From Arenicola marina (taxonomy: Eukaryota; Annelida; Polychaeta; Arenicolidae): DNA of 64,000 nt. Shown here in pieces: positions 11,457 through 22,300 of this stretch. The stretch lies in contig OZ025249.1 in NCBI GenBank assembly GCA_964019135.1, forward strand, positions 6,188,039 to 6,252,038. The letters are read 5' to 3'. The position numbers and the translations under genes were made by a program. The notes beneath the pieces were generated by a model. It had not been told where the DNA came from. It saw only the letters and a program-made list of their open reading frames with translations, and made no database searches. Positions within the stretch are counted from its first letter, which is position 1, and each line of letters begins with the position of its first letter.

Positions 11457-13312
11457 CAAAATCTTCGCATGGAACGTATTAAAGCTGCTCCTTCGCCTCA
11501 TTTTCCACTATATGAGAACTTGAAAATATGTTTTAACAAGTATTGGATGATACTGTAGGTACCAGTTATTAAACGAAATGTTTGTGCTCTCCACTTTAAC
11601 TGTGCGTTATGGGGTAAAATAATGCAGCAATGACAAATCATGACGTAGAGCACAAGAAAGCTACAGTTTCCCGCACCATTCTTGCAAAGACATCTCTCAA
11701 AACATGTTTTTTAGTCATTGCACATTGTATTTTGCAAGCTCCCCGCACGGTGGCGCTACGCAAGCTTCGCTTTTACCGCTGCTGTCGGCCGGGGGCAAAT
11801 TTCAAGATTCTTGAAAAACGGTCAAATCAGCTGTAATTTCTTGCAGCATTATAATTTTCAAGAATAAAACATAAAAATAACGACCTTTGTGTATTTAATG
11901 CAGCAAAAAACATCTTGTACCCTTTCGAAAAAGTTATAATTGTGACAGAACTCTTTCTTTTCATCACCTGATTTCATGTGTTATCAGGCTTAGGCTGGGT
12001 CCCAGCACTAATTTGTAGAAATGCGCGACGCATTTTTCCTATCGATTCGAGCAGTGCCGCCCTGGCGTGCGAGTGTGAAAATGCATTGAGGACGTAGGCG
12101 ACAACAGAGATATAATGGAGCCCTAGCGGAGTGAGTCGAAGGCAGTCAGAGTGTGCATTTTGTGCTGATGCAATGAGAACCCACATGCATAACTCCTGGT
12201 TAAAGAATGGAAACCATATAGCATAGAACAGCTTTAAGTGACAAACGTATGTCCAGTCTCTTCACTTCTCTGTCTCTTCACTCGCCACACCAGGCCATGA
12301 TGTTGTTACATGTCTTAATAACCGACACATGAAGTCACATTAAGTATGTCCACGTATGCGATAACTCTTTGCGCAGGAATTAATGTCATGTGATGTAGGT
12401 ATCCACACATACACGTTTGGCTGATGTATTTTTCATTTGCTGCTGATGTGAGACTCTCACAGGTCACGTGGTGTCTGATATTAAGATATGGGATACGACT
12501 TTAGGGTAACAAAAGACTGTTACATGAGGCTCGTGTGATCTCTATACTGATAGTACACACATAGGCAACAACTCACATGTGAAGCTAATCATAAAAAATA
12601 ATCATGGATAAACGATGTTCTTGTACGTATACTTATCGTCTGATCTTGTTAACGGGACTGAAATAAGAAAGGTGCGCTTTATCATATATATCTACATCCT
12701 AATTAAAAGGCAAAACATGCTATAATATTATAATATTGATGACGCAGCAGGCAAGAAAGCTCTGCGCTTCTATAGGACATACCCCAATCTGGCAAAAATA
12801 GATAAAACAATAGGATTTTTTTATTATCATTAAAAATTCCACCATAATTTCTACGTAAACTAATTAAATTTTGCAGTGAAAAAACATATAAGCAGCTATA
12901 ATAATATGCATATGTAGATTGTTAACGTACTGTTAACGAGGAGGTAAGAAAGCGAGACTTCAGCGTAAGAAAATCCGGCATGCGTAATGTTATCTCCATC
13001 ACCCTCGAGGGAGTGCCCTGCTAGGGTAACGGGATGCCAGGCTTCACCACTGCCCAGCTAGCCGTAATCGTGCCAACGGCTGTCACAGTCAGAAAACACT
13101 TGACAGTAAAAACTAGAACAGCCCCTCTTGGGGCTTGTCGGGCGGGTTTCTCATCGGATCTCAAATACGCTTCAGTGTAATCTGTGGGAGTTGTCTCTTT
13201 ATAGACGGAAGTAGCTCTGTACAGAAAACAGTCGCTTGCTCGCTGCACACGACAACGGTGGCGGCCTCGCAGAGGGCACGTGATTCATCTTGACGAACCC
13301 ACACTGCGCAGG
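11457..13312. other. Unique AT-rich spacer
   Basis: Non-repetitive, AT-rich DNA between the 36-bp and 19-bp arrays. It is more GC-rich around 11740-11800 and 12020-12140. A 70-codon ATG frame lies on the minus strand at 12186-11974 and a 75-codon frame at 13248-13021; neither resembles a known protein and I see no splice or start support. CACGTG occurs at 12465-12470 and 13277-13282, and a 10-bp palindrome CCCTCGAGGG at 13002-13011. No RNA gene or transposon domain is recognised. Confidence 0.55.
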
Positions 13313-13464
13313 TCTTCAATGGCCACCATGGTCTTCAATGGCCACCATGGTCTTCAATGGCCACCATGGTCTTCAATGGCCACCATGGTCTTTAATGGCC
13401 ATCATGGTCTTCAATGGCCACCATGGTCTTCAATGGCCACCATGGTCTTCAATGGCCACCATGG
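13313..13464. repeat. 19-bp minisatellite, exactly 8 units
   Basis: Eight head-to-tail copies of TCTTCAATGGCCACCATGG. Only the fifth differs (TCTTTAATGGCCATCATGG). Seven of the eight contain GCCACCATGG, the textbook optimal vertebrate start-codon context, and all have the CATGG core. Because 19 is not a multiple of 3, successive ATGs fall in rotating frames, so the array cannot encode one uniform repeat peptide. A further CCACCATGG at about 13640 suggests related degenerate copies downstream. Confidence 0.97.
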
Positions 13465-14048
13465 TCCCCTCGATCTCCACAGAGCGCCACAGCTTGCTCT
13501 TAGCAATCCGCAATTATTTTATCTTTGCGGACGACACTGGCTTGCCCGTTACCAACGATTATGGGTTTCACTCTTTACCAACGACCTGACGACGACGGAC
13601 TCCTCGTTGCTAAAGACAATGTATTAGTCTTCACAACCCACCATGGCTTCCTCGATCTTCGCCAACAGCAAGGACTTCCCTTCACGAAATGGTACTTGTC
13701 TCCCCATGTTACTGGCAGACAGGGTGATGATTGCCCCTTCACAGCTGGCACAGACTTCCCCCGGTCAGACGGCACTTCGTTTCCCTGGCAATGTCGCCGT
13801 GTTAGTATATAGCAGCGTGGGTCCAGAGTGTAACGCCACACTTCTCCATTATTCAAGTCCGATTGTCTGCAGTTGTCGCCAGCTGATGTGTATTTCCTGT
13901 GTGGTCTGTAGGATCCGTGGGAGGCAGTCTACCCCAGACGGGTCCTGACACCCCTCTCGTGATCACAGACCCAGGCTAAACCTGCCACTAAAGGCGTTAA
14001 TATGGCTTCATCTCCTGTTTCCGGTTCGTCGCCTGCGTCTAGGGAGAT

Positions 14049-14078
14049 GGTGGTGGTGGTGTTGGGAGGGGGGGGGGG
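14049..14078 (+). repeat. GGT tract and 11-G run
   Basis: A short (GGT)n-like stretch is followed by GGGA and a run of 11 G at 14068-14078. It is a simple-sequence tract able to form G-quadruplex or slipped structures. Confidence 0.85.
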
Positions 14079-14831
14079 CACCTTTGTCATCGACGGTTAC
14101 CTACCCGATACCAGCCGCCAGTGATCTGTATCCATGTCGGGGTATATCCTCAGGCCGCCACCGACGCTTGGAGCGTCCCGTCCAACCACCTCTTCAGCAT
14201 TGTCTATTAATGCCATAGAAGGTGTGCATGTGATGTACACGGCATGTAATGTGATGTAATGAGACGTTCAGATAGCGTAGTTACCTCCAGCAATGAACGC
14301 TTACTGTGTGTTTCCACATGCCAACTGACCCAGCATGGGGAGATATTCCATCTGACATTAAGGTGTGGATTGATGCTTCAGCCTTTCAGCCATTGAATAT
14401 CCACCAATTTCCGTCAGCCCTGCCGGACAACAAGGCTCACATTCCGCGAAACACAAGCCACCAGTAAGGCGTCAAGGGAGAATGTATATCAATCAAATTT
14501 TGAAAAATTAAATGAATATACGCAATTTGATAATACGATTATTGTGATGTAGTCTCACTTTGTAACGTAAACCTATGCATTGGCCGACTTACACCCACAT
14601 TCCTAACCGGATTTCTCTGCCTTCAATTAGATATTCGTTTTTGAGTGCCCCTTTTTGAAATCCTTGCGCCGATGTCCTGAACTAAGTAACATATCTCTTA
14701 GCGTTTCTATTTTATTTCCAATTACGTGTTCCTCCGGTGCGGAATTATGGTCCTTTCATCCAAGTTGATCTTTGAAGCAGTAACTTGAATTGGAGAGCAG
14801 TAGCCTCTGAAAGATGCAACGTCCTACCCAA

Positions 14832-14853
14832 CGCCCTAGTGTGTTATAGGGCG
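14832..14853. other. 7-bp inverted repeat at the left edge of the 50-bp array
   Basis: CGCCCTA at 14832-14838 pairs exactly with TAGGGCG at 14847-14853 across an 8-nt loop. It ends about 12 bp before the first, diverged, 50-bp unit. Confidence 0.7.
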
Positions 14854-16550
14854 GATGCGAAGAGTGACGTCAGTGTAGAAAAACGGACGTACTAAGAGGG
14901 ACTTCCCTTAGTGTTCACGTCACCGTATAATAACGGACGTACTAAGAGGGACTTCCCTCAGTGTTCACGTCAGTGTATAATAACGGACAAGCTAAGAGGG
15001 ACTTCCCTCAGTGTTCACGTCAGTGTATAATAACGGACGTACTAAGAGGGACTTCCCTCAGTGTTCACGTCAGTGTATAATAACGGACAAGCTAAGAGGG
15101 ACTTCCCTCAGTGTTCACGTCAGTGTATAATAACGGACGTACTAAGAGGGAATTCCCTCAGTGTTCACGTCAGTGTATAATAACGGACGTACTAAGAGGG
15201 ACTTCCCCTAGTGTTCACGTCAGTGTATAATAACGGACTCGCCAAGAGGGACTTCCCTCAGTGTTCACGTCAGTGTATAATAACGGACAAGCTAAGAGGG
15301 ACTTCCCTCAGTGTTCACGTCAGTGTATAATAACGGACAAGCAATGACGGACTTCCCTCAGTGTTCACGTCAGTGTATAATAACGGACAAGCTAAGAGGG
15401 ACTTCCCTCAGTGTTCACGTCAGTGTATAATAACGGACGTACTAAGAGGGACTTCCCTCAGTGTTCACGTTAGTGTATAATAACGGATGCACTAAGAGGG
15501 ACTTCCCTCAGTGTTCACGTCAGGGTATAATAACGGACAAGCAATGACGGACTTCCCTCAGTGTTCACGTTAGTGTATAATAACGGATGTATTAAGAGGG
15601 ACTTCCCTCAGTGTTCACGTCAGTGTATAATAACGGACAAGCTAAGAGCGACTTCCCTCAGTGTTCACGTCAGTGTATCATAACGGACGTACTAAGAGGG
15701 ACTTCCCCTAGTGTTCACGTCAGTGTATAATAACGGACACGCTAAGGGGGACTTCCCTCAGTGTTCACGTCAGTGTATAATAACGGACAAGCTAAGAGGG
15801 ACTTCCCTCAGTGTTCACGTCAGTGTATAATAACGGACAAGCTAAGAGGGACTTCTCTCAGTGTTCACGTCAGTGTATAATAACGGACAAGCTAAGAGGG
15901 ACTTCCCTCAGTGTTCACGTCAGTGTATAATAACGGACAAGCTAAGAGGGACTTCCCTCAGTGTTCACGTTAGTGTATAATAACGGATGTACTAAGACGG
16001 ACTTCCCTCAGTGTTCACGTCAGTGTATAATAACGGACGTACTAAGAGGGACTTCCCTCAGTGTTCACGTCACTGTATAATAACGGACAAGCTCAGAGGG
16101 ACTTCCCTCGGTGTTCACGTCAGTGTATAATAACGGACAAGCTAAGAGGGACTTCCCTCGGTGTTCACGTCAGTGTATAATAACGGACAAGCTAAGAGGG
16201 ACTTCCCTCAGTGTTCACGTCAGCGTATAATAACGGACAAGCTAAGAGGGACTTCCCTCAGTGTTCACGTCACTGTATAATAACGGACAAGCTAAGAGGG
16301 ACTTCCCTCAGTGTTCACGTCAGTGTATAATAACGGACAAGCTAAGAGGGACTTCCCTCAGTGTTCACGTCAGTGTATAATAACGGACAAGCTAAGAGGG
16401 ACTTCCCTCAGTGTTCACGTCAGTGTATAATAACGGACAAGCTAAGAGGGACTTCCCTCAGTGTTCACGTCAGTGTATAATAACGGACGTACTAAGAGGG
16501 ACTTCCCTCAGTGTTCACGTCAGTGTATAATAACGGACGTACTAAGAGGG

Positions 16551-19390
16551 ACTTCCCTAAGTGTTCACGTCAGTGTATAATAACGGACGTACTAAGAGGG
16601 ACTTCCCTCAGTGTTCACGTCAGTGTATAATAACGGACAAGCTAAGAGGGACTTCCCTCAGTGTTCACGTCAGTGTATAATAACGGACAAGATAAGAGGG
16701 ACTTCCCTCAGCGTTCACGTCAGTGTATAATGACGGACAAGCTAAGAGGGACTTCCCTCAGTGTTCACGTCACTGTATAATAACGGATGTACTAAGTGGA
16801 ACTTCCCTCAGTGTTCACGTCACTGTATAATAACGGACAAGCTAAGAGGGACTTCCCTCAGTGTTCACGTCAGTGTATAATAACGGACAAGCTAAGAGGG
16901 ACTTCCCTCAGTGTTCACGTCACTGTATAATAACGGATGTACTAAGAGGAACTTCCCTCAGTGTTCACGCCGGTGTATAATAACGGACAAGCTAAGAGGG
17001 ACTTCCCTCAGTGTTCACGTCAGTGTATAATAACGGACAAGCTAAGAGGGACTTCCCTCAGTGTTCACGTCAGTGTATAATAACGGACAAGCTAAGAGGG
17101 ACTTCCCTCAGTGTTCACGTCAGTGTATAATAACGGACAAGCTAAGAGGGACTTCCCTCAGTGTTCACGTCACTGTATAATAACGGACGTACTAAGAGGG
17201 ACTTCCCTCAGTGTTCACGTCACTGTATAATAACGGGCAAGCTAAGAGGGATTTCCCTCAGTGTTCACGTCAGTGTATAATAACGGACAAGCTAAGAGGA
17301 ACTTCCCTCAGTGTTCACGTCAGTGTATAATAACGGACGTACTAAGAGGGACTTCCCTCAGTGTTCACGTCACTGTATAATAACGGACAAGCTAAGAGGG
17401 ACTTCCCTCAGTGTTCACGTCAGTGTATAATAACGGACAAGCTAAGAGGGACTTCCCTCCGTGTTCACGTCAGTGTATAATAACGGACAAGCTAAGAGGG
17501 ATTTCCCTCAGTGTGCACGTCAGTGTATAATAACGGACGTACTAAGAGGGACTTCCCTCAGTGTTCACGTCAGTGTATAATAACAGACAAGCTAAGAGGG
17601 ACTTCCCTCAGTGTTCACGTCACTGTATAATAACGGAAGTACTAAGAGGGACTTCCCTCAGTGTTCACGTCAGTGTATAATAACGGACATGCTAAGAGGG
17701 ACTTCCCTCAGTGTTCACGTCAGTGTATAATAACGGACGTACTAAGAGGGACTTCCCTCAGTGTTCACGTCAGTGTATAATAACGGACAAGCTAAGAGGG
17801 ACTTCCCTCAGTGTTCACGTCAGTGTATAATAACGGACAAGCTAAGAGGGACTTCCCTCAGTGTTCACGTCAGTGTATAATAACGGACAAGCTAAGAGGG
17901 ACTTCCCTCAGTGTTCACGTCAGTGTATAATAACGGAAGTACTAAGAGGGACTTCCCTCAGTGTTCACGTCAGTGTATAATAACGGACATGCTAAGAGGG
18001 ACTTCCCTCAGTGTTCACGTCAGTGTATAATAACGGACGTACTAAGAGGGACTTCCCTCAGTGTTCACGTCAGTGTATAATAACGGACAAGCTAAGAGGG
18101 ACTTCCCTCAGTGTTCACGTCAGTGTATAATAACGGACAAGCTAAGAGGGACTTCCCTCAGTGTTCACGTCAGTGTATAATAACGGACAAGCTAAGAGGG
18201 ACTTCCCTCAGTGTTCACGTCAGTGTATAATAACGGACGTACTAAGAGGGACTTCCCTAGTGTGTACGTCAGTGTATAATAACGGACGTACTAAGAGGGA
18301 CTTCCCTAAGTGTTCACGTCAGTGTATAATAACGGACGTACTAAGAGGGACTTCCCTCAGTGTTCACGTCAGTGTATAATAACGGACAAGCTAAGAGGGA
18401 CTTCCCTCAGTGTTCACGTCAGTGTATAATAACGGACAAGATAAGAGGGACTTCCCTCAGCGTTCACGTCAGTGTATAATGACGGACAAGCTAAGAGGGA
18501 CTTCCCTCAGTGTTCACGTCACTGTATAATAACGGATGTACTAAGTGGAACTTCCCTCAGTGTTCACGTCACTGTATAATAACGGACAAGCTAAGAGGGA
18601 CTTCCCTCAGTGTTCACGTCAGTGTATAATAACGGACAAGCTAAGAGGGACTTCCCTCAGTGTTCACGTCACTGTATAATAACGGATGTACTAAGAGGAA
18701 CTTCCCTCAGTGTTCACGCCGGTGTATAATAACGGACAAGCTAAGAGGGACTTCCCTCAGTGTTCACGTCAGTGCATAATAACGGACAAGCTAAGAGGGA
18801 CTTCCCTCAGTGTTCACGTCAGTGTATAATAACGGACAAGCTAAGAGGGACTTCCCTCAGTGTTCACGTCAGTGTATAATAACGGACAAGCTAAGAGGGA
18901 CTTCCCTCAGTGTTCACGTCACTGTATAATAACGGACGTACTAAGAGGGACTTCCCTCAGTGTTCACGTCACTGTATAATAACGGGCAAGCTAAGAGGGA
19001 CTTCCCTCAGTGTTCACGTCAGTGTATAATAACGGACAAGCTAAGAGGAACTTCCCTCAGTGTTCACGTCAGTGTATAATAACGGACGTACTAAGAGGGA
19101 CTTCCCTCAGTGTTCACGTCACTGTATAATAACGGACAAGCTAAGAGGGACTTCCCTCAGTGTTCACGTCAGTGTATAATAACGGACAAGCTAAGAGGGA
19201 CTTCCCTCCGTGTTCACGTCAGTGTATAATAACGGACAAGCTAAGAGGGATTTCCCTCAGTGTGCACGTCAGTGTATAATAACGGACGTACTAAGAGGGA
19301 CTTCCCTCAGTGTTCACGTCAGTGTATAATAACAGACAAGCTAAGAGGGACTTCCCTCAGTGTTCACGTCACTGTATAATAACGGACGTA
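16551..19390. repeat. 35-unit (1,750-bp) block duplication in the 50-bp array
   Basis: Rare variants recur 1,749 bp apart: CTTCCCTAAG at about 16551 and 18300, AAGATAAGAGGG at 16691 and 18440, and ACTAAGTGGA at 16791 and 18540. The offset is 35 units minus the base lost near 18259. That deletion lies near the junction between the copies. Similarity is clear over about 1.1 kb of each copy, after which the copies differ by small unit-number changes. Confidence 0.85.
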
Positions 19391-22300
19391 CTAAGAGGGA
19401 CTTCCCTCAGTGTTCACGTCAGTGTATAATAACGGAAGTACTAAGAGGGACTTCCCTCAGTGTTCACGTCAGTGTATAATAACGGACATGCTAAGAGGGA
19501 CTTCCCTCAGTGTTCACGTCAGTGTATAATAACGGACGTACTAAGAGGGACTTCCCTCAGTGTTCACGTCAGTGTATAATAACGGACAAGCTAAGAGGGA
19601 CTTCTCTCAGTGTTCACGTCAGTGTATAATAACGGACAAGCTAAGAGGGACTTCCCTCAGTGTTCACGTCAGCGTATAATAACGGACAAGCTAAGAGGGA
19701 CTTCCCTCAGTGTTCACGTCAGTGTATAATGACGGACATGCTAAGAGGGACTTCCCTCAGTGTTCACGTCAGTGTATAATAACGGACAAGCTAAGAGGGA
19801 CTTCCCTCAGTGTTCACGTCAGCGTATAATAACGGACAAGCTAAGAGGGACTTCCCTCAGTGTTCACGTCAGTGTATAATGACGGACATGCTAAGAGGGA
19901 CTTCCCTCAGTGTTCACGTCAGTGTATAATAACGGACAAGCTAAGAGGGACTTCTCTCAGTGTTCACGTCAGTGTATAATAACGGACAAGCTAAGAGGGA
20001 CTTCCCTCAGTGTTCACGTCAGCGTATAATAACGGACAAGCTAAGAGGGACTTCCCTCAGTGTTCACGTCAGTGTATAATAACGGACATACTAAGAGGGA
20101 CTTCCCTCAGTGTTCACGTCAGTGTATAATAACGGACAAGCTAAGAGGGACTTCCCTCAGTGCTCACGTCAGTGTATAATGACGGATGTACTAAGAGGGA
20201 CTTCCCTCAGTGTTCACGTCAGTGTATAATAACGGACAAGCTAAGAGGGATTTCCCTCAGTGTTCACGTCAGTGTATAATAACGGACGCACTAAGAGGGA
20301 CTTCCCTCAGTGTTCACGTCAGTGTATAACAACGGACAAGCTAAGAGGGACTTCCCTCAGTGTTCACGTCACTGTATAATAACGGACGTACTAAGAGGGA
20401 CTTCTCTCAGTGTTCACGTCACTGTATAATAACGGACAAACTAAGAGGGACTTCCCTCAGTGTTCACGTCATTGTATAATAACGGACAAGCTAAGAGGGA
20501 CTTCCCTCAGTGTTCACGTCAGTGTATAATAACGGACGTACTAAGAGGGACTTCCCTCAGTGTTCGCGTCAGCGTATAATAACGGACAAGCTAAGAGGGA
20601 CTTCCCTCAGTGTTCACGTCAGTGTATAATAACGGACGTACTAAGAGGGACTTCCCTCAGTGTTCACGTCAGTGTCTAATGACGGACGTACTAAGAGGGA
20701 CTTCCCTAAGTGTTCATGTCAGTGTATAATAACGGACAAGCTAAGAGGGACTTCCCTCAGTGTTCACGTCACTGTATAATAACGGACAAGCTAAGAGGGA
20801 CTTCCCCCAGTGTTCACGTCAGTGTATAATAACGGACGTACTAAGAGGGACTTCCCTCAGTGTTCACGTCAGTGTATAATAACGGACAAGCTAAGAGGGA
20901 CTTCCCTCAGTGTTCACGTCAGTGTATAATAACGGACAAGCTAAGAGGGACTTCCCTCAGTGTTCACGTCAGTGTATAATAACGGACGTACTAAGAGGGA
21001 CTTCCCTCAGTGTTCACGTCAGCGTATAATAACGGACAAGCTAAGAGGGACTTCCCTCAGTGTTCACGTCAGTGTATAATAACGGACGTACTAAGAGGGA
21101 CTTCCCTCAGTGTTCACGTCAGCGTATAATAACGGACAAGCAAAGAGGGACTTCCCTCAGTGTTCACGTAAGTGTATAATAGCGGACAAGCTAAGAGGGA
21201 TTTCCCTCAGTGTTCACGTCACTGTATAATAACGGATGTACTAAGAGGGACTTCCCTCAGTGTTCACGTCAGTGTATAATAACGGACGTACTAAGAGGGA
21301 CTTCCATCAGTGTTCACGTCAGCGTATAATAACGGACAAGCTAAGAGGGACTTCCCTCAGTGTTCACGTCAGTGTATAATAACGGACGTACTAAGAGGGA
21401 CTTCCCTCAGTGTTCACGTCAGTGTATAATAACGGACAAGCTAAGAGGGACTTCCCTCAGTGTTCACGTCAGTGTATAATAACGGACAAGCCAAGAGGGA
21501 CTTCCCTCAGTGTTCACGTCAGTGTATAATAACGGACGTACTAAGAGGGACTTCCCTCAGTGTTCACGTCAGTGTATAATAACGGACGTACTAAGAGGGA
21601 CTTCCCTCAGTGTTCACGTCAGTGTGTAATAACGGATGTACTAAGAGGGACTTCCCTCAGTGTTTACGTCAGTGTATAATAACGGACGTACTAAGAGGGA
21701 CTTCCATCAGTGTTCACGTCAGCGTATAATAACGGACAAGCTAAGAGGGACTTCCCTCAGTGTTCACGTCAGTGTATAATAACGGACGTACTAAGAGGGA
21801 CTTACCTCAGTGTTCACGTCAGTGTATAATAACGGACGTACTAAGAGGGACTTCCCTCAGTGTTCACGTCAGTGTATAATAACGGACGTACTAAGAGGGA
21901 CTTCCCTCAGTGTTCACGTCAGCGTATAATAACGGACAAGCTCAGAGGGACTTCCCTCAGTGTTCACGTCAGCGTATAATAACGGACAAGCTAAGAGGGA
22001 CTTCCCTCAGTGTTCACGTCAGTGTATAATAACGGACATACTAAGAGGGACTTCCCTCAGTGTTCACGTCAGTGTATAATAACGGACAAGCTAAGAGGGA
22101 CTTCCCTCAGTGTTCACGTCAGTGTATAATGACGGATGTACTAAGAGGGACTTCCCTCAGTGTTCACGTCAGTGTATAATAACGGACAAGCTAAGAGGGA
22201 TTTCCCTCAGTGTTCACGTCAGTGTATAATAACGGACGCACTAAGAGGGACTTCCCTCAGTGTTCACGTCAGTGTATAACAACGGACAAGCTAAGAGGGA

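Larger units (their letters stand above)
13465..14864. other. Unique spacer before the large array
   Basis: Non-repetitive at high stringency. The first 350 bp has faint internal similarity (CTTCCTCGATCTTCGCC, ACTTCCCTTCACG and ACTTCCCCCGG-like stretches) and may hold decayed short repeats. A GGT tract and an 11-G run occupy 14049-14078. A 7-bp inverted repeat sits at 14832-14853, next to the array start. No gene is recognised; the small open frames here lack any known motif. Confidence 0.5.

Noticed and set aside
2526-11501. Giant minus-strand protein of 2,991 residues
   Set aside because: All three minus frames are open for thousands of codons because the 36-bp unit lacks stops. There is no domain and the repeat type changes at each 35-bp unit. 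Kept only as a finding.
3624-11558. Series of plus-strand ORFs in the 36-bp array
   Set aside because: They begin at TTG and are delimited by one-base-short units, with no ATG in that frame inside the array. They are repeat artefacts.
12030-12070. Possible tRNA/SINE B box (CGATTCGAGC)
   Set aside because: No matching A box at the right distance and no cloverleaf could be drawn.
11974-12186. 70-residue ATG ORF on the minus strand
   Set aside because: Short, no recognisable motif, and within chance expectation for 1.8 kb of unique DNA.
13280-13948. ORFs around the 19-bp array
   Set aside because: The 115-residue frame starts at GTG. Others overlap in different frames and contain the non-triplet repeat, so no consistent protein results.
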